Shown: piece by piece, positions 1 to 8,060 of the stretch
Position numbering within the stretch: position 1 is the stretch's first letter
Layout: every line of letters starts with the position of its first letter
Origin: Saccharopolyspora sp. NFXS83
Lineage (GTDB): Bacteria; Actinomycetota; Actinomycetes; Mycobacteriales; Pseudonocardiaceae
Assembly (NCBI RefSeq): GCF_026241095.1
Contig: NZ_JAPFGB010000024.1
Location: 26,585-90,584 of the forward strand
DNA: 64,000 nucleotides
Direction: 5' to 3'
The notes under the pieces: model-generated
What the model was told of the DNA's origin: nothing
The model's input: only the letters and a program-made list of their open reading frames with translations
Databases searched by the model: none
Made by a program: the position numbers and the translations under genes

Positions 1-1141
1 GCAGCATCACGAGCACGGCACCGCCGATCGTCACCCGGTGCGGAGTGCCCCACTTCCGGTGCACCTGCGACAGCTTCGGCGGCAGCAGCCCGTCCCGGCT
101 CATGGCGAATCCGATGCGGCCGATGGTCACCAGCTCCACCAGCATCACCGAGGTCAGCCCGGTCACCGCGCCCAGCGCGATGAGCGCCGCCACCCAGTGG
201 GCTCCGACGGAGTGGAACGCGGCCGCCAGCGGAGCCGCCTCGTCGATCTGCGTGTAGTCGACCATCGCGCTGAGCACCAGGGCCACCAGCACGTACAGCA
301 CGGTGCACACCACCAGGCTGCCCAGCAGGCCCACCGGCAGGTCGCGGCGCGGGCGCTTGGTCTCCTCGCCGAGGTTGGCCAGCGCCTCGAAACCGGTGTA
401 GGCGAAGAACACGATCGCGGCGGCCGTGAGCACGCCGCCGAACCCGTACATCGACTGCTCCATGCCCAGCGCCGCCGACACCAGCGGCTGTTCCAGGATG
501 CTCGCGCCCTGCTCCGCGGGCTGCGCCGGCGGGACGAACGGCGTGAGGTGCGCGCCGTTGAAGAAGAACAGCCCGGCGACGATCACGAGCACGCACACCG
601 ACACCTTGACCACGACCAGCGCGTTGGTCAGCCAGGACGACTCGCGGATTCCCAGGACGGCGACGACGGTGAGCACGCCGATGATCAGGATGGCGCCGAC
701 GTTGACCGTCGCGTCCTCGCTGAACCACTCCGGCGGCAGCCCGAGCAGGCTGGACACGTATCCCGACCAGCTCCGGGACACGACCGCGGCGCCGAGGGCG
801 AACTCCAGCAGCAGGTCCCACCCGATGATCCAGGCGAAGATCTCGCCGAGCGTCGTGTAGCCGTAGGTGTAGGCGCTGCCGGCGGTCGGCACCGCGGAGG
901 CCAGTTCCGCGTAGCACAGCGCCGCGAGTGCGGCGACGACGCCGCCCACGAGGAACGCGAGGACCACCGCGGGCCCGGCGTGCTCCTTGGCCTCGATCCC
1001 CGCCAAGGTGAACACGCCGGTCCCGATGATGATGCCGATGCCGAAGCCGACGAGGTCGACACCGGAGAGCCGCCGAGCCAAGCTGCTGCGCTCGGTGCGT
1101 TCCAGCACGTCCTCGACGGGAAGGGTTCGCAGAACACTCAC
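1..1141 (-). CDS. APC-family amino acid permease (3' part cut off by the window edge)
   Basis: Integral membrane amino acid/polyamine transporter of the APC superfamily, closest in style to the cationic amino acid transporter (CAT/YfnA) branch. The visible 380 residues carry the glycine-rich first helix GFGIGIIIGTGVF (about residues 32-44) that lines the substrate site, then many hydrophobic segments, including the helix around FFAYTGFEALANLGEE that is typical of this branch, followed by a charged KRPRRDLP loop. The start is a GTG at 1141; its ribosome site is weak (GGGACG-like), so the start is moderately certain. The C-terminus lies beyond base 1. The upstream neighbour katE is on the same strand, 137 bases away, so co-transcription is possible but not shown. 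The substrate cannot be read from the sequence. Confidence 0.85.
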   Translation of the reverse strand, partial: MSVLRTLPVEDVLERTERSSLARRLSGVDLVGFGIGIIIGTGVFTLAGIEAKEHAGPAVVLAFLVGGVVAALAALCYAELASAVPTAGSAYTYGYTTLGEIFAWIIGWDLLLEFALGAAVVSRSWSGYVSSLLGLPPEWFSEDATVNVGAILIIGVLTVVAVLGIRESSWLTNALVVVKVSVCVLVIVAGLFFFNGAHLTPFVPPAQPAEQGASILEQPLVSAALGMEQSMYGFGGVLTAAAIVFFAYTGFEALANLGEETKRPRRDLPVGLLGSLVVCTVLYVLVALVLSAMVDYTQIDEAAPLAAAFHSVGAHWVAALIALGAVTGLTSVMLVELVTIGRIGFAMSRDGLLPPKLSQVHRKWGTPHRVTIGGAVLVML

Positions 1142-1278
1142 GGGACGGCACGTTAGAACGTCCCGGAGCTGAAAGCGAAACATCGTCCGCGGCGTGACCG
1201 ACCCGGTATCCGATCCTCACCCGCGCGCCGCCGATCGGGGCAACGATCGCGGCGACCGGCGGACGGGCGCCGCGATCG

Positions 1279-3393
1279 TCAGGCGACCACGTGCTCGGTG
1301 TCCCGGTTCCACACGCGGTGCCCGGCCAGGACCGCGATGAACTCGGCCATGAAACCGTCGGGCAGCGCCCCGCCCGTGGCCGCGGCGGTCACGACACCCT
1401 TGTCGGACACCACGCCGTCGCCGTCGCCGGCGTGGCGGACCTTGTCCACTCCGGCGCGCTGCAGCATCGCCAGCCCCTCGTCGCTGGCCGCGACGGGTTT
1501 CGCGTGCTTGAAGGCCTCCGCCACGAAGTGCACCGCGTAGCCGTCGGCCGACAGCGCCCGCACGCTGCCGCTGCCGCCGGGCACGATGACCCCGTCGTAG
1601 AGCGCCGAGGACATCGTGTTGATGGCACGGTCCACCGGGACGTCGCTCTCGTCGGCACCGCGCACGCTGCCGTCCCGGCTGCCGAGGACCTCGGCGGTCG
1701 CGCCGCGTTCGGCGAGCGCTTCGCGGATCTGGGCGACCTCGGCCTGATCGACGCCATCGGAGACCAGCACGGCGACGGTGCGGGTGGCGATGGTGTCGCT
1801 GACCGAGTGCGACTGGCTCAGCGCGGGGGAGTGCTTGCCGTGGTTGGGCCCCGCCGCGGCTGACGGGGGCGTGACGCCGACGCCTTCGGCGACGGCGATC
1901 GCGAGATCGTGGTCGACCCGGTTGATCTGCTCCACGGCCGCTTCGCGCACGTGGTGGTGCTCGACCTTGCCGAGCTCGAACCGGAACGCGGCGATGATGT
2001 GGTCGCGTTCCCACGGCGCCATGCTGTTCCAGAACAGGGTGGCCTGCTGGTAGTGGTCCTGGAAGCTGTCGCTGCGCTGGCGGATCTTCGCGCCTTCCAC
2101 CTTCTCCTGGTAATGCTGGAAGGCGCCGTTGCCGGCGCCCGCGATGACCGGGCAGCCGCCGCCGAGGCTGTTGTTGGAGTAGCTGGTCTGCCCCTGGTGG
2201 ATGCGTTGCTGCTGGAAGCCGTCGCGCTGGTTGGTGGAGACCTCGGCGACCGGGCGGTTGACCGGGATGTGCGCGAAGTTCGGCCCGCCGAGCCGGATCA
2301 GCTGGGTGTCCAAGTAGGAGAAGTTGCGCGCCTGCAGCAGCGGATCGTTGGTGAAGTCGATGCCCGGCACCAGGTTCGCGGTGTGGAAGGCGACCTGTTC
2401 GGTCTCGGCGAAGAAGTTGTCCGGGTTGCGGTCGAGCACCATGCGCCCGACCGGGCGAACCGGGACCTCCTCCTCCGGGATGATCTTGGTGGCGTCGAGC
2501 AGGTCGAAGTCGAAGTCGTGCTCCTTGGACTCCTCGACGAGCTGCACGCCGAGCTCCCACTCCGGTCCGTGCCCGGCTTCGATGGCGTCCCACAGGTCCC
2601 GACGGTTGAAGTCCGGGTCCTTGCCCTGCACCTGCTGGCATTCCTCCCAGACCAGCGAATGCGTGCCCAGCCGCGGCTTCCAGTGGAACTTCACGAACGT
2701 GCCGGTGCCCTCGGCGTTGACGAAGCGGAAGGTGTGCACCCCGAAGCCCTGCATCATGCGGTAGCTGCGCGGCAGCGCCCGGTCCGACATCAGCCACATG
2801 ATCATGTGCATCGTTTCCGGTTGCAGCGACACGAAGTCCCACAACGTGTCGTGCGCCGACTGCGCCTGCGGGATCTCGTTGTGCGGCTCGGGCTTCACCG
2901 CGTGCACGAAGTCGGGGAACTTGATGCCGTCCTGGATGAAGAACACCGGCATGTTGTTGCCGACCAGGTCGTAGTTGCCCTCCGCGGTGTAGAACTTCGT
3001 CGCGAACCCGCGCACGTCGCGCACCGTGTCCGCCGAACCGCGCGACCCCGCCACCGTGGAGAACCGGACGAACACCGGGGTGCGTCGACCCGGGTCGGTC
3101 AGGAACTTCGCCGCCGTGTAGTCGGCGAGGCGATCGTCATAGGCCTCGAAGTAGCCGTAGGCGCCCGCGCCGCGGGCGTGCACGACCCGCTCCGGAATGC
3201 GTTCGTGGTCGAAGTGGGTGATCTTCTCGCGGGCGTGGAAGTCCTCCAGCAGCGTGGGGCCGCGTGCTCCCACGGTCAAGGAATCATCGGTGTGGTCGAC
3301 CCGCACGCCCTGCTGGGTGGTCAGGTAGGTGCCGTCCGGATCCTGGCGCACACCGTCGAGTTGTTCCTGCTTGTCGCCGTGCTGAGAAGCCAT
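1279..3393 (-). CDS. katE: Large-subunit (clade 2, HPII-type) monofunctional catalase
   Basis: Decomposes hydrogen peroxide in the cytoplasm. The 704 residues fit the large-subunit class (small-subunit catalases are about 500). The proximal signature around [16 protein letters not shown] places the catalytic His at residue 72, the distal Asn lies in [11 protein letters not shown] (about 146), and the haem-ligand Tyr is in [10 protein letters not shown]. After the catalase core, from about residue 530, comes a DJ-1/GATase-like C-terminal domain ([14 protein letters not shown]...) that is specific to the large class. The ATG at 3393 has CGGAGG about 6 bases upstream. It lies alone on the minus strand; the gap upstream holds a copy of the palindromic element. 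Stationary-phase or oxidative-stress control is expected for the family but no operator was recognised. Confidence 0.96.
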   Translation of the reverse strand: MASQHGDKQEQLDGVRQDPDGTYLTTQQGVRVDHTDDSLTVGARGPTLLEDFHAREKITHFDHERIPERVVHARGAGAYGYFEAYDDRLADYTAAKFLTDPGRRTPVFVRFSTVAGSRGSADTVRDVRGFATKFYTAEGNYDLVGNNMPVFFIQDGIKFPDFVHAVKPEPHNEIPQAQSAHDTLWDFVSLQPETMHMIMWLMSDRALPRSYRMMQGFGVHTFRFVNAEGTGTFVKFHWKPRLGTHSLVWEECQQVQGKDPDFNRRDLWDAIEAGHGPEWELGVQLVEESKEHDFDFDLLDATKIIPEEEVPVRPVGRMVLDRNPDNFFAETEQVAFHTANLVPGIDFTNDPLLQARNFSYLDTQLIRLGGPNFAHIPVNRPVAEVSTNQRDGFQQQRIHQGQTSYSNNSLGGGCPVIAGAGNGAFQHYQEKVEGAKIRQRSDSFQDHYQQATLFWNSMAPWERDHIIAAFRFELGKVEHHHVREAAVEQINRVDHDLAIAVAEGVGVTPPSAAAGPNHGKHSPALSQSHSVSDTIATRTVAVLVSDGVDQAEVAQIREALAERGATAEVLGSRDGSVRGADESDVPVDRAINTMSSALYDGVIVPGGSGSVRALSADGYAVHFVAEAFKHAKPVAASDEGLAMLQRAGVDKVRHAGDGDGVVSDKGVVTAAATGGALPDGFMAEFIAVLAGHRVWNRDTEHVVA

Positions 3394-3702
3394 GCCGACC
3401 TCCGGGAGCGGGTTCGCCTGCCCCCGGTGGGTGCCCGCCCCGGCGGGTCGTTACGCCTCACTGCCTGTTTGAGCTTGGCGTGAGCAGTGGTCGCTCAGCG
3501 GAACCTCAGCGGCTTCCTCGCTGCGGGATCAATTTTTCGAGTGGCTCCGCCACACGCAAAATTGCTGTCCTCGCGAGAAAGCCGCTGAGAACCCGCCGGT
3601 GGTCGTCTTGCTCTGGCTGGTCACTGCTCAGCGGCTCCGCCGCTGACAACACAACGACCAACAACGTCGCTCACCTGGGTAGGCAAGATCAGAGATAGGC
3701 GG
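3394..3702. other. Intergenic gap upstream of katE, mostly occupied by a palindromic element
   Basis: The 309 bases between katE and the DedA-like gene have no credible gene. The centre (3503-3647) is copy A of the dispersed palindromic element listed separately. The 110 bases next to katE should hold its promoter, but no clear -35/-10 pair was identified. Confidence 0.6.
3503..3647. repeat. Dispersed palindromic intergenic element, copy A
   Basis: A long imperfect hairpin. The outer arms CTCAGCGGCTT(C)CTCGC at about 3505-3521 and GCGAG(A)AAGCCGCTGAG at 3573-3588 pair with one mismatch. Inside them CAATTTT pairs with AAAATTG, and at the centre GTGGC-TCC-GCCAC (3541-3553) forms a third nested stem. 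About 40 bases downstream a short hairpin GCGGCTCCGCCGC (3631-3643) is followed by TGAC. The same order of parts recurs in copy B near 14.65-14.80 kb, with closely similar sequence through the centre and the tail. It lies 3' of the DedA-like gene (minus strand) and 5' of katE. It encodes no protein. Confidence 0.75.
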
Positions 3703-4191
3703 TCAGCCGAAGAAGGGCAGCTGGTAAATCAGTTCCGGTGCGCCCGCGATGATCAGGAAGTGGATCGCCCGTCCGGCGAGGCTCACCGCCAGGAAACCGA
3801 GCAGCGGGAGGCCCGCCGCGCCGGAGAGGAAGCACAGGACGGTGAACGGGGGGAAGCTCGCGACGGCGCTGACGAACAGGACGCCGAGGCCCCACCACGG
3901 GTGCTGCTGAGTGCGGTCCTGGAACTTCTCCAGCCACGCCGCCCAGCGCCCGCCCTTGCGCGCTTCGGTCATGCGGCCGAGCCGGGTGCCGAGGCTGAAA
4001 CCGCCCCGGCCCGCCAAGTAGAACAGCGTCTTGCCCGTCATCTGCCCGATCGCGGCGGCCAGCGCCAGTGCCCACCAGTTCAGCCCGTCGACGCTGGTGA
4101 GGACGCCGACCAGGTAGAGCTCGATGTTGGCGAGCGGGAAGACGCTGCCCAGCAGGGCGGTTCCGGCGGTGGCCAGCAGCCATCCGATCAT
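3703..4191 (-). CDS. Small DedA/VTT-domain membrane protein (YqaA-like)
   Basis: A 162-residue integral membrane protein. The VTT/DedA signature is visible: re-entrant glycine-rich helix residues around GSVFPLANIELYLVG near the N-terminus, then a basic/aromatic segment GQMTGKTLFYLAGRGG, and a C-terminal pair of helices with VSAVASFPPFTVLCFLSGAAG. This matches the short YqaA-like branch rather than full-length DedA (about 200-220 residues). DedA-type proteins are lipid scramblases or flippases in the cytoplasmic membrane; the exact substrate here is unknown. The ATG at 4191 gives the family length. The next gene upstream on the same strand (gntR) ends 239 bases away. Confidence 0.8.
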   Translation of the reverse strand: MIGWLLATAGTALLGSVFPLANIELYLVGVLTSVDGLNWWALALAAAIGQMTGKTLFYLAGRGGFSLGTRLGRMTEARKGGRWAAWLEKFQDRTQQHPWWGLGVLFVSAVASFPPFTVLCFLSGAAGLPLLGFLAVSLAGRAIHFLIIAGAPELIYQLPFFG

Positions 4192-4430
4192 CGTGCGAGT
4201 CCCGGCCGCGTGTCGTCGGGGCGGGGGCGAGCGGACATCAGGCGATACTCCACGGAACTCGAACGGGGGAACGGGGCGACCTTACCGGGGCGTCCGGGCA
4301 GGTCATCGGGGGAGTGGGGCGGTGCGCGAGTTGTTCCGGTACGTCCTGTTCCGCGCGGTGACGGCCGGTCGGAACATCCGGAGCCGGTTGGGAATTCGTG
4401 GTGACACCGTGCGGCCGGATCGTGGTCCGC

Positions 4431-5144
4431 TCAGTGCTGCTCGTCGGCGTCCGGGTTCCAGGCCAGCAAGCGGACCCTGCTGACGGTGCGCAGGTGGCGG
4501 CGCATCGCGGTGCTAGCGGTGCGGGGATTGCCCGCGCGGATCGCCTCCGCGATGCGCTCGTGCTGGGCCAGCGACTTCGGTGGCCGGTTCGGCTGGCGCA
4601 GCGACTCCTGGCGGCTCTCGGCGATCTCCTCGGCGATGGTGCGCATGAACTCCGCGAGCATCGCGCTGTGCGCGGCGGCGGTGATCGCGGCGTGGAAGCG
4701 GCGGTCGCCGTCACCGCCCAGTTCGCCGCGTTCGACCTGGGCGCGCATGTCGGCGAGCGCCGCGTCGATCTCCGCGAGGTCGGCCTCGGTGCGGCGTTCG
4801 GCGGCGAGCTCGGCGAGCTTGGTCTCCAGGCCTTCGCGGGCGTCGAGCACGTCGGGGAGCCGGTTGCGGCGGGCCACCAGCTCGTCGACGGGCTCGCTGT
4901 CCAGCGTGCGGCGCAGCAGGTAGGTGCCGCCGCCGTGGCGGACCTCGACCAGTCCCTGCACCTCCAGCACCACGATCGCCTGGCGCACCGATGCCCGGCT
5001 GACGCCGAGCCGCTCCGCGAGCTCGCGCTCCGGCGGCAGCCGATCGCCGACTTCGAGGCCGGACGCCGCGACGTGCTCGCGCAACCGCAGCACGACCTGC
5101 TCGTAGAGCCTCGGTCGGGTCAACGGCCGCAGCGCGTCGGACAC
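4431..5144 (-). CDS. GntR/FadR-family transcriptional regulator of the malonate operon (MatR-like)
   Basis: A 237-residue DNA-binding regulator. The N-terminal winged helix (about residues 12-70) contains the GntR signature PPERELAERLGVSRASVRQAI; an all-helical FCD ligand-binding domain fills about residues 90-230, with the metal-site-type residues in RRFHAAITAAAH and near the C-terminal AMRRHLRTV. Start: the frame is open further upstream, but the GTG at 5144 is preceded by GGAGG and GGGGG, and the upstream extension is Ser/Cys-rich and not family-like. It is divergent from matC with 182 bases between, which contain an inverted repeat likely to be its operator. GntR regulators beside matB/matC are malonate sensors in rhizobia (MatR); that role is inferred here. 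Confidence 0.9.
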   Translation of the reverse strand: MSDALRPLTRPRLYEQVVLRLREHVAASGLEVGDRLPPERELAERLGVSRASVRQAIVVLEVQGLVEVRHGGGTYLLRRTLDSEPVDELVARRNRLPDVLDAREGLETKLAELAAERRTEADLAEIDAALADMRAQVERGELGGDGDRRFHAAITAAAHSAMLAEFMRTIAEEIAESRQESLRQPNRPPKSLAQHERIAEAIRAGNPRTASTAMRRHLRTVSRVRLLAWNPDADEQH

Positions 5145-5216
5145 TCCATCCCCCGTTCCTCCGGAGATCGCGGAAGCCAAGACTAGCAGCGGTGCAGCGG
5201 AGCAGTGGTTCGAGCA

Positions 5217-5269
5217 CTGGACCACTTCGGGTCTTGACGCTCCAGTTCTGGCGGCGCAAAGTGGTCCAG
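5217..5269. promoter_or_regulatory. Probable GntR operator: inverted repeat in the gntR-matC divergent region
   Basis: CTGGACCACTT at 5217-5227 is repeated perfectly inverted as AAGTGGTCCAG at 5259-5269 (11 of 11 bases). Each half contains the near-palindrome TGGACCA/TGGTCCA, the sort of site FadR-subfamily dimers bind. A -35-like TTGACG (5234-5239) lies between the two halves, so a dimer pair bound here would cover a promoter running toward matC. The role is inferred from position and symmetry. Confidence 0.6.
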
Positions 5270-5326
5270 CCAGTAAACCACTGTGTCCGGTCTCCTCCGA
5301 GGCGCATGGACGGTGAGGAGACAACG

Positions 5327-6583
5327 GTGTCGCCCGAGCTGATTTCCATCTTCGCGCTCGTGGCCTGCTTCGTGCTGGCCACGACGATGTCGGTGAACAT
5401 GGGGGTGTTGTCGTTCGCCGCGGCTTTCGCGGTCGGCAAGCTCGCCGGAGGGCTCTCCGACGACGACATCTTCGCCGGCTTCCCCGGGGACATCTTCGTG
5501 GTCCTGGTCGGGGTGACGTACCTGTTCGCCATCGCCCGCGCCAACGGCACCACGGACTGGCTGGTGCACTGGGCGGTGCGGCTAGTCGGCGGCAGGCTCG
5601 TGGTGATCCCGTGGGTGATGTTCGGGATCGCGGCGCTGCTCACCGCCATCGGCGCGGTCAGCCCCGCCGCCTGCGCGATCATCGCGCCGATCGCGCTGAA
5701 CCTCGCCGCCCGACATGGGATCAACCCGCTGCTGATGGGCGCGATGGTCGTGCACGGCGCGCAAGCGGGCGGGTTCTCGCCGATCAGCGTGTACGGCGTG
5801 ATCGTCAACGGGGTTGTCGCCGACAACGGACTGGCGGGCAGCCCGCTCCTGCTGTTCCTGGGCAGCTTCGCGGTGAACCTGATGATCGCGGCGGTCGTGT
5901 TCGTCGTGTTCGGCGGACTGCGCACCGCCCGCGCCGACGCCACCGCAGCACCGGACGACTCCGCCGATGAGCCCGAGCGCCTGCGGCTCACCCGCGACCG
6001 GGTGCTGACGTTGCTCGGCCTGGCCGCGCTCGTCGTGTGCACCCTCGTGTTCGAACTCGATGCCGGGCTGGTGGCGATGAGCGTCGCGGTGGTGCTCACC
6101 GTGGTCTCGCCGAAGACCGCGGCGAACGCGCCCGCCGAGGTCACCTGGCCGACGGTGCTGCTCATCTGCGGTGTGCTGACCTACGTCAGCGTGCTGCAGG
6201 AGATGGGCACGATCGACTACGTCGGGAACGCGGTCGCCGGGGTCGGTCTGCCGCTGCTGGCCGCGTTGCTGCTGTGCTACATCGGCGGCGTCGTGTCGGC
6301 GTTCGCCTCCTCCGTGGGGTTGATGGGGGCGTTGATCCCGCTGGCGGTGCCCTTCCTCGCCACCGGCACGATCGGCCCGATCGGCATGGTGACCGCGCTG
6401 GCGGTCGCCGCCACGCTGGTGGACGTCAGCCCGTTCTCCACCAACGGCGCCATCGTGCTGGCCAACGCGAAGGGCGTGGACCGCGAAGTCTTCTTCCGCC
6501 GTCTGATGATCTACGGCGGGGTGGTCGTGGCCGTGGGCCCGCTTGTGGCGTGGCTCATTTTCGTCCTCCCCGGACTGGGGTGA
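5327..6583 (+). CDS. matC: Malonate/dicarboxylate transporter, MatC type
   Basis: A 418-residue polytopic membrane carrier with an N-terminal MatC_N-type domain and SLC13/ArsB-like architecture: about 11-12 hydrophobic segments, two inverted halves, and conserved loops AIGAVSPAACAIIAPIALNLAARHGINPLLMG and LVDVSPFSTNGAIVLANA, which correspond to the substrate-loop positions of the family. Start: GTG at 5327, with AGGAG 6 bases upstream; an in-frame ATG at 5306 is possible but lacks a site. The order gntR <- -> matC-matB-carboxyltransferase strongly suggests malonate uptake. It ends 25 bases before matB. Confidence 0.88.
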   Translation: MSPELISIFALVACFVLATTMSVNMGVLSFAAAFAVGKLAGGLSDDDIFAGFPGDIFVVLVGVTYLFAIARANGTTDWLVHWAVRLVGGRLVVIPWVMFGIAALLTAIGAVSPAACAIIAPIALNLAARHGINPLLMGAMVVHGAQAGGFSPISVYGVIVNGVVADNGLAGSPLLLFLGSFAVNLMIAAVVFVVFGGLRTARADATAAPDDSADEPERLRLTRDRVLTLLGLAALVVCTLVFELDAGLVAMSVAVVLTVVSPKTAANAPAEVTWPTVLLICGVLTYVSVLQEMGTIDYVGNAVAGVGLPLLAALLLCYIGGVVSAFASSVGLMGALIPLAVPFLATGTIGPIGMVTALAVAATLVDVSPFSTNGAIVLANAKGVDREVFFRRLMIYGGVVVAVGPLVAWLIFVLPGLG

Positions 6584-6608
6584 CATGGAACCGAGCTCGG
6601 AGGTACGC

Positions 6609-8060
6609 ATGGATCGCGCGATGGAGTTGTTCCCGAAGCTGCGCCGGCCCGAGGGCAAGGAGGCCCTCCGGTTCGGTTCCCGCGCTCTGACCTATCCGGA
6701 GCTGGCCGCCGCCGCGGCCGGGATCGCCGAACGGGTCGGTTCCGCTCGGCGCGTCGCGGTCTGGGCGACCTCGGAGCTGGAGACCTGCGTGGCGGTGCTC
6801 GGCGCGCTCGCCGCCGGTGCGGCCGTGGTGCCGGTGAACCCGAAGGTGGGGGAGCGGGAACTCGCCCACATCATCGGGGACAGCGAACCGGAACTGCTGC
6901 TGGCCGCGCCCGGGTTCCAGCCGCCGGAGGCGCTGGGGTGGGTTCCGGTGCAGGAGGTCGACCTCGCGCGCACCGGCGGCGAGCTGCCCGCCGAACCGAG
7001 CGAGGACGCGCCCGCGCTGATCGTCTACACCTCGGGCACGACCGGTCCGCCGAAGGGCGTGGTGCTGCCGCGCCGCGCGATCCGGGCCAACTTGGACGCG
7101 CTGGCCGACGCGTGGGAGTGGACCGAGCAGGACGTGCTGGTGCACGCCCTGCCGCTGTTCCACGTGCACGGGCTGATCCTCGGCACGCTCGGGCCGGTGC
7201 GGCTCGGCGGCACCGTGCGCCACCTGGGCAAGTTTTCCTCGCAGGCCGCGGCGGAGGAGTTGGCCGGGTCGGCGACGATGCTGTTCGGGGTGCCGACCAT
7301 GTACCACCGGCTCGCCGACGACGCGGAACGCGATCCGGAGCTCGCGAAGGCGGTGGGCCGCGCGCGGTTGCTGGTCTCGGGGTCCGCGGCGTTGCCCGCG
7401 GTGGAGCACGAGCGGATCTCGCGGCTGACCGGGCAGCGGGTGGTGGAGCGCTACGGCATGAGCGAAACGATCATGAATTCTGGCGTGCGGGCCTCGGGTG
7501 ACCGCAGGCCAGGCTACGTGGGGCTGCCGTTCGACGGTGTGGAGATCAAGCTCGTCGACGACGCGGGCCGGGACATCGAGATCAGCGACGACGAGACGGT
7601 CGGGGAGATCCTGGTGCGCGGGCGGAACCTGTTCACCGGCTACCTCAACCGCCCCGACGCCACCGCAGAGGCGTTCGTGGACGGCTGGTTCCGCACCGGC
7701 GACGTCGCCACCCGAGCTCCCGACGGGTATCTGCGCATCGTCGGGCGCAAGGCCACCGACATCATCAAGAGCGGTGGGTACAAGATCGGCGCGGGCGAGA
7801 TCGAGAACGCCTTGTTGGAGCACCCTTCGGTCGCTGAGGTCGCCGTGACCGGTCAGGCCGATCCAGACTTGGGCGAGCGCATCCTGGCGTGGGTGGTGCC
7901 CGCAGCGGACCTCACCGACTCGGAGGCGACGGCGCGCGAACTCGTCGAGCACGTGGCCCGGCTGCTCACCCCGCACAAGCGTCCGCGCGAGGTGCGGTTC
8001 GTGGACTCCTTGCCGCGCAACGAGATGGGCAAGGTCATGAAGAAGGCGTTGCATGGATGA
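6609..8060 (+). CDS. matB: Malonyl-CoA synthetase (MatB-like acyl-CoA ligase)
   Basis: ATP-dependent ligase of the ANL superfamily that would convert malonate (or methylmalonate) plus CoA to malonyl-CoA. The 483-residue length is typical of MatB and shorter than long-chain FadD. Visible motifs: P-loop YTSGTTGPPKG at about 140-150, VERYGMSET (A5) in the middle, GWFRTGDVA, the hinge and binding motif GRKATDIIKSGGYKIGAGEIEN, and the C-terminal catalytic Lys in PRNEMGKVMKK. Start ATG at 6609 with GGAGG 5-6 bases upstream; longer in-frame starts overlap matC. Its stop overlaps the next gene by 8 bases, implying translational coupling. A broader short-chain specificity cannot be excluded. Confidence 0.9.
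   Translation: MDRAMELFPKLRRPEGKEALRFGSRALTYPELAAAAAGIAERVGSARRVAVWATSELETCVAVLGALAAGAAVVPVNPKVGERELAHIIGDSEPELLLAAPGFQPPEALGWVPVQEVDLARTGGELPAEPSEDAPALIVYTSGTTGPPKGVVLPRRAIRANLDALADAWEWTEQDVLVHALPLFHVHGLILGTLGPVRLGGTVRHLGKFSSQAAAEELAGSATMLFGVPTMYHRLADDAERDPELAKAVGRARLLVSGSAALPAVEHERISRLTGQRVVERYGMSETIMNSGVRASGDRRPGYVGLPFDGVEIKLVDDAGRDIEISDDETVGEILVRGRNLFTGYLNRPDATAEAFVDGWFRTGDVATRAPDGYLRIVGRKATDIIKSGGYKIGAGEIENALLEHPSVAEVAVTGQADPDLGERILAWVVPAADLTDSEATARELVEHVARLLTPHKRPREVRFVDSLPRNEMGKVMKKALHG

Noticed and set aside
38..1156. Long plus-strand frame opposite the amino acid permease
   Set aside because: Its translation is His/Gln/Arg-rich noise and the minus strand gives a clear permease; it is a high-GC antisense shadow.
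1909..3483. 524-codon plus-strand frame opposite katE
   Set aside because: Antisense shadow of the catalase; no ribosome site or family resemblance.
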